In this document: positions 58,440 to 64,000 of the stretch, piece by piece
How positions within the stretch are numbered: position 1 is the stretch's first letter
Layout: each line of letters starts with the position of its first letter
Source of the DNA: Diorhabda sublineata
Lineage: Eukaryota; Arthropoda; Insecta; Coleoptera; Chrysomelidae
Length of the DNA: 64,000 nucleotides
Assembly: GCF_026230105.1 (NCBI RefSeq)
Contig: NC_079480.1
Coordinates: 9,466,488 to 9,530,487 of the forward strand
Direction: 5' to 3'
The notes under the pieces: generated by a model
The model's database searches: none
What the model saw: only the letters and a program-made list of their open reading frames with translations
Told to the model about the DNA's origin: nothing
Position numbers and translations under genes: made by a program

Positions 58440-59500
58440 CATAGTTTTTAATGAATAATATATTTTTCATTTTGCTCAATGACCTTTTGTCATCTTTCTT
58501 TCAGCTTCATGATACCGCGCTCATAAAATTTCTGGTCCCTATCATCAAAAAACTGAACCAAGTGCGATTGGAAGTCATTCTCATTTGTGTTTTTGTGTGT
58601 TTGGCCATTCTAAAAATTCTCCAAACTTCGAAATAAAAGGTAATCAAATGGTGCCAGATCAGGGCTGTATGGGGGATGTTGTATCACTTCCCACTAAAGC
58701 TCCAATAGTTTCCCACGAGTTGCCAAATATGTGTTTTGGCTTTGCATTATCATGGTGGAACACTAAACCTTTCCGATTGGACAATTCTGGCCGTTTTTCT
58801 TTGTTTGCTTCATATAATTGTTAACAGTAAACATCAAAATTGATCGTTGGGTTCCTTGAAAGCAGCTCAAAAATCACAACACCTTTGTAATTCTACCAAA
58901 CTAACAGCATGAGCTTTTTTGTTGTTTTTCAGTTTTCGATGTGTCTGGGCTGGTTCATCGTGTTTGCTCCATGATCGTTTTCGAACTATGGTTCTGTACA
59001 GGACCCATTTTGTATCACCATTTATGATTCTTTTCGAAAAATGATCGGTTTCATTTCGTTTAAGGTGCTTATCGAAAATATTGATTCTTTGTGTTAAATA
59101 ATTTTCTTTCGATTCGTGATCAAATATGAAGCTTCTAAACTAGCCCAAGATATTTTAAATGTTTTTCCATTGTTGTGTGTCATACATGTAGCCTCTTCGC
59201 AGCCTCTCGGACAATTATATGACATCCTCTTCAGTTACGACTTTGATTTGGTCATTATCAACTTCAGTAGGCTGACCAGAACATTGCTAATCTTCAAGGA
59301 AAAAATATCTCCAGAAAGGAATTTTTTATACCAATTCTGACACGTGCGCTCTGTTAAACAATCAGCACCATAAACTTCACATATTTCTTCGTGAGGCAGC
59401 AGCTTTCTTTCCATTACGGAAATAAAAAAGTAAAATATGTCGAAAACGTTCGTTTCTAAACTCCATTTAAAATTAACCCACAACTAATAGCTTTAATAAA
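58440..59500 (-). pseudogene. Mariner transposase relic, near full length
   Basis: The minus-strand frame at 59235-59483 gives ICEVYGADCLTERTCQNWYK and KFLSGDIFSL, an N-terminal mariner HTH. Frames continue to the left through a degraded catalytic region (EMKPIIFRKES, NQPRHIENKQK) to the C-terminal IFRMAKHTK and DRDQKFYERGI. Stops in every part. About 1.06 kb, close to the usual mariner length; terminal repeats not identified. Confidence 0.7.
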
Positions 59501-60779
59501 AACCACGCACTACTTGCTTCTAAAGTTACGTCAATGTTACCAGCATCACGTGACAATCGGCAAAGTATAGCACTAACATAAGTTATTCAAAAAATGAAGC
59601 AACGCTCTCTATCAGTAAAAAGCAAAAGTACTTAGTTGCCAACCTTATATGTAAGACAATCATGTTTTTGTGATTCCCACATATATTTCTATGAACTGTA
59701 TGAACATAGTGAGGAACTATTCTTATTGCCAACAATCATCTCACTTTGTTTTTACTGTGAGATTCATAAGCACGTCAGTAAAAGAGACAGATAACGTCAC
59801 GACCATGCGCGGAATGCGTTTGCTGATAACATAGAAGATATAAGTTGGTTATATTGTTTTTCAGTCATGTATGAACGCTATTAGTCCCTCAAAGTAAGAT
59901 TTTATTATTGATTTTTATTTTCTACCATAGTATAATTTTCTGTAGGATAGAGTTATGAGCTACTCATTCTAAATACTAATAGCACTCTTTACCTTCAGCT
60001 CTTTAGAATATATAAGTTGGTTAATTAGGTGCAAATATAAGTGTACAACCGATATATTCTTTATTTCATACGAAAATACTCGAATTATAAGTTAAAAAAG
60101 ATTTCAACTGTCTACTAAAAGAAGTGATACGTCTATAGATTACGAAAGCTTCATCATTTTATTACTCCGTCAACTATAAAAATAGACTATAAGTTACCTC
60201 TTTTTTATTTCTGCAGCTTTGGAATCGTGATATCCTAAAATATTTAGTTTAAAACGATTCGTTTTTAGAAATTACTGCAAATGCCTTTTGCAAAAAATAA
60301 ATTTTTATATGACTATATCAATTATAATCTTTGATGACAAAAATGATGAATTATTCAATTTTTAATATCAACTATATATTTTCAGAAATATGCCGGATAT
60401 GAAACAATAAAAATTTACAAAATGCTACTCAATACAAAATAACTTAGTATCCCATAACACCAAAAGCTTTGTTAACGATTTTAGGTAGACATGCAAACTA
60501 ACTGAATCTTCATATAAAAATTTATTTACCTCAGTCCCTGTTCCTTTTTTATTAAATATTGATTTTGATACTTTCAACGTATTTGGTGACTGAAACAGGA
60601 GAGTTTCCAATAAATAATTAACATGCGAAAAATTATCAAGCTATTATCAAAAAAAATGGTACTACACATTATAAATAATAATAATAAATATGTCACATAT
60701 TCTATCTAATGAGAAAAATTATATTTTATAAAAATATTTTGTGTTTTACGCATCAACATACTGTTCACTGCCAAATAAG

Positions 60780-60890
60780 TTGAACTGTCGGACCATCAAA
60801 AAAATAAATTTCCAAAAAGAACGTGTTTGTTTCTACCATCATCTCTTTATTAGACTGAAATCGCATTTTTATTTTCAATATACTAGGATA
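60780..60890 (-). pseudogene. Older mariner C, left piece (interrupted by copy B)
   Basis: The minus strand gives KMRFQSNKEMMVETNTFF, the segment that follows the PDLAP motif in mariner transposases. The preceding part of the same gene is found on the other side of the mariner copy B (61785-61905). Confidence 0.45.
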
Positions 60891-61784
60891 TATTGAAACA
60901 TTCTTAGCCTACTATAGAACCAAACAAAATTTCACTTTAATTTTTTCCCGTAGAGGGGTCAGTAATGTCGAATAGTAATCTTCAGTTATTGTTCTACCCT
61001 TATCCAAAAAATCAATCATGATTACTCCATGGCAATTCCAAAATAACTGAAGCAAGAACTTTTCCAGCAGATTTTTGGACAAGAAACTTCTTAGGTCTTG
61101 GAGAACCAGAGTGTCGCCATTCCATCGATTTTTGCTTTGTTTCTGGATCGTATAAATGTACCCAAGTCTCATCCATAGTAAAAATTCGGTTTAAGAAGTC
61201 TACATCGTTTTCAAATCGAGAACAGATCGAACGCGATGCTTCTACCCGTGCAAGCTTTTGGACAGCATTCGAACATTTGGGGATACATTTTGCAGCAATT
61301 TTTCTCATGTTCAAATTGACGTGAACTATATGATGAACGCGTTCGTATGAAATATTCAGGGCTTCAGATATCCGTTTTAGCCCAATTCGACGGTCTGATA
61401 AAATCATGTCATGAACTGCATCGATATTTTCGGGGACTGACACAGAAACTGGCCTTCCCGATCGGTCATCACCTTCAATGGAAAATTCACCTCTTTTGAA
61501 GCCTGCAGTCCAATTTTTCACGGTCGTATACGAAGGACATTGATCACCAAGGGTATTAAGCATATATTCTTAAATCTGCTTACCTCTTAACCCTTTTAAA
61601 TACAGGTACTTTTTTCGATTTTCACAATTTTCTTGTTTCTTCTGATTTATTGCGTAACTCTGGTTTAATTTTTTGATGTCAAACTTTACACTGACACTTC
61701 TTATTAGAAGTTATTGTTCGTTTCTATGGTAACGCAATATTTTGTTTTTGCATGGAACTGGACTAGGCTAACTAGATATCAATA
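60891..61784 (-). mobile_element. Mariner family A/B, copy B (C-terminus deleted)
   Basis: Both ends carry TATTGA, then the TTAGCCTA-containing inverted repeat, shared with copy A (28809-29400). The minus-strand frame at 61012-61563 encodes 183 residues: HTH (CPSYTTVKNWTAGFKRGEFS), DRRIGLKRISEALNIS and the first catalytic signature TMDETWVHLYDPETKQ. After a frameshift, IMIDFLDKGRTI supplies the second catalytic Asp. The part with the third Asp is deleted, and a TAA sits just upstream of the frame. Inactive. Confidence 0.85.
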
Positions 61785-61905
61785 CATCCTCGTAGAAACA
61801 AAAAATTATTTAAGGGAGCTAGATCAGATGTATATGATAGATGAGGCAATAAATCGTAATGCAGTTCGGCTAATTTTGCTTTGTCCTGATTGAATAAAAA
61901 AGATT
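61785..61905 (-). pseudogene. Older mariner C, right piece
   Basis: The minus-strand frame gives KAKLAELHYDLLPHLSYTSD and LAPLNNFLFL, the 'LPHPPYSPDLAPxDFFLF' signature. It breaks off at the end of copy B and resumes at 60890-60780. Confidence 0.6.
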
Positions 61906-62039
61906 TAACAAACCTCTTGGCCGCAACCACCTCCATTTTTGCCATTCGAATGACAATGATGGAAATTAGTAGTAATGAATATAAATATCTCATGACACTA
62001 CTCGAATAGGTTCTAATGAGTACAGGCCGTACTTCCAAT

Positions 62040-62979
62040 CATTACTGCATGGTAATAATGAAGAAGATTTTCTTGGGTAGAAAACAACAATTAAATAAAA
62101 GCTATGTTCGTCATTTAGGAGAATTTGGAGCTCAGTTCTAATGTTGGCTAAACAAAATCTTTCATAAAAAGTTCTGAGACACCATTAAGGTAGTAATTAT
62201 GTTAGCATGTAAAATGAATCATTATGAAGTCTAAATTTTGAATTTTCATTTCAATAACCAACTCCAATATTTACAGTTTTTGAAGGAAACCGTATTTTTC
62301 ATAATTGTAACCAATGAGTCCATGTACATAAAAGCTATTAAAAAAACCACTATCCACATAGCTGTATGTGTTAGACTTCTGAAGAGAAAGTTGCGTTATT
62401 TGTGACTGTCTATTCTTCAAATATAGAAATTACATAATTATTCAGTATTTTAAATAATTATCGTAAGCTAACTATTGTGTTGTGTTGACTATCAAACTGA
62501 TATTCTACATTTGTGAAATGATTGAAATCCAGCATAATTTAAATTTAATTTTTAGGTTATAGAATAAATAAAGAAGAGTAGGGTGACCCCGAGGAAGAAG
62601 ACTGTTATTACTGGCTACCCAAATATATTATTAGTGTTAACGATTTTACTATTCGTATAATCTAAATGGAGAAATATTTTCAAATATTATATTAGTTAAT
62701 AAAAGTGCCGGACATGGTGATCCATTGAGATGTTTGTTGACATGTGCTCTGTTTGTAAAACAAAACATTCAGTGCCGTAGAATGGTATAGTAACTCAGCC
62801 AATAATTTCAGTACAAGACGGCAAGTAGATTTGATACATTTACAATCTTTTCCAAACGGGCAATTTAAATGGCTAATGCATTACCAAGATCGCACGACAA
62901 AATTCTTACACCCTGAAGACCACAAAAATTAAAAAGAGCTGCAGAAGTATATGTATCGTTCAAAGTTAGGAAAGTTAAT
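62040..62979. other. AT-rich non-coding stretch
   Basis: No supportable gene; the last 150 bases may be 3' sequence of the adjoining LINE. Confidence 0.4.
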
Positions 62980-64000
62980 TCAGAATTGTCAATATTTTGA
63001 GGCAAGCTGTTAATTTCGAACTTTCATTTAGTGGTGAAGGCTTTCAAAAATGCTTATGCAAGCCAGCATAAAATATATGCAAAGAGACACAAAACACTTT
63101 ATACTTCAAAGTGTCACCATAGTTTGTCATGCGCCAAAAAATTACTGAAACATTGTTCAATTCTCTCTTTTTTTTTATTATCATCTGGTTGGAAACATAC
63201 CAGGGAGCATCTATAATTACTCACAGAATCTTAAATTGTGTCCTTTTTATAACGGCTATACTCGATTTGATGACAGTCCCACAGCTCTATGCCGTAAGTC
63301 CAAATTGGAATGATGACAGTCTTGTACAATAAGATTTTATTTTCTAATCACATTTGTGATTTTCTGTCTAGCAACCAATACAATTCTCTCATTTTCAGAT
63401 CTATTTGTATGTTTTTTTTAATGTATTATCTCTACATTGTTAATGTATATTGAAGGACATTTTTCTTTTCTTGATGTACAAGTTATGTGCTGCGATTTGC
63501 TTTTGTTCTCCTACTTCGAATATATGTTCATGTAGATTTGCAGATGTTACCATAGAATCTTCGTGGGTCCAATGAATAACGGTGTCGTTCGCAAATGTGC
63601 GGCGGTGAATATTATGTACAATATTGGCACTAGAACGCTGCCTTGTGGAGCTCCAGATTTAATGGGTTATGATGTTTTGTATTTTATTTTTGTCCTAAAG
63701 AGTCTATCTGATAAATATGATTTCAGTATGTTGAGAAAGGGAATCATAAGAGTCTGTTTGATTTTAAATAGCATCGTGCCATCAAATGCTTGACTTATGC
63801 CTAAAAGTACACCTGTACAATACATTTTTTTTTCTAAGGCTCCATTTATTTCATTCGCAATTCGATGACACTGTTGAGTTGAAGCCAAATTGATATTGGG
63901 GAATTAAATCCATGTTGGGATTAATTCGTGACAATTTCTCAAAAAATTTGCAAATGATGGGTAACAAGCTTATTGGTCTATATGAATATGCAATGGTTAG
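62980..64000 (-). mobile_element. Jockey-clade LINE, reverse transcriptase part, cut by window edge
   Basis: Minus-strand frames from the right edge give PISLLPIICKFFEKL-type sequence, STQQCHRIANEINGALEKK, GISQAFD (RT motif A), SGAPQGSVL (RT motif B), then toward 63230-63310 LYKTVIIPIWTYGIELWDC, typical of the post-RT region of Jockey elements. Stops and frameshifts show that this copy is dead. The YxDD segment is degraded. Confidence 0.78.

Noticed and set aside
1..64000. tRNA, rRNA or CRISPR features
   Set aside because: I looked for tRNA B-box-like motifs, rRNA-like blocks and spaced direct repeats and found none that I could support by eye; a dedicated tRNA search would settle this.

Overview
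The window is an AT-rich, gene-poor stretch of an animal nuclear genome, almost certainly an insect and plausibly a beetle. The evidence is GT..AG introns, an intact gypsy-type LTR retrotransposon of the env-bearing (errantivirus) kind, many mariner/Tc1-type transposase relics, Penelope-like GIY-YIG fragments and Jockey-type reverse transcriptase. No bacterial-type operons, CRISPR arrays, rRNA or tRNA genes were seen.

Layout. 1-14 kb: mostly featureless AT-rich DNA with a TA microsatellite, one Penelope fragment, one LINE tail, a CpG-rich patch near 9.7-10.0 kb and one candidate exon. 14.4-19.6 kb (+): the best host gene, a spliced single-pass membrane protein of 895 residues (LRR domain, one Ig domain, a transmembrane helix, and a cytoplasmic tail of about 22-residue tandem repeats) in four coding exons, with a LINE relic in its last intron. 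20-33 kb: a transposon graveyard (LINE RNase H, three mariner copies, hAT-like and other DDE relics) ending in a ~1.1 kb foldback palindrome at 32.1-33.2 kb. 34.0-35.4 kb (-): two exons of the GLYR1/NPAC/Ndf-type nuclear beta-hydroxyacid-dehydrogenase-like gene, with a P-element-like MITE in the intron between them. 35.6-46.2 kb: DNA transposon relics (two copies of one HTH/DDE family, Tc1, piggyBac-like), a second Penelope copy and a 15-codon candidate microexon.

47.18-54.74 kb (+): a complete 7,558 bp LTR retrotransposon. It has 218 bp LTRs that read as identical, an AAGG target duplication, a tRNA-Ser type primer site, gag, pol and env, a polypurine tract, a good -1 frameshift heptamer between gag and pol, and a donor/acceptor pair that would make a spliced env mRNA. 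Gag and the pol tail each change frame at a 7-base homopolymer, so this copy is either lesioned or carries homopolymer sequencing errors. The element sits inside a short ATG-initiated open frame that closes perfectly across the insertion site, so it may have broken a host coding exon.

54.7-64 kb: more relics (LINE, Penelope tail, a MITE with long inverted repeats, several mariners including one nested in another) and a Jockey-clade LINE running off the right edge.

How it fits together: host coding content is small and spread over long introns; most recognisable sequence is mobile DNA of several ages. The youngest piece is the LTR element; the mariner, Tc1, piggyBac-like and LINE pieces are broken by stops, frameshifts and internal deletions. 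All calls come from reading the sequence and translated frames; no database search was possible.
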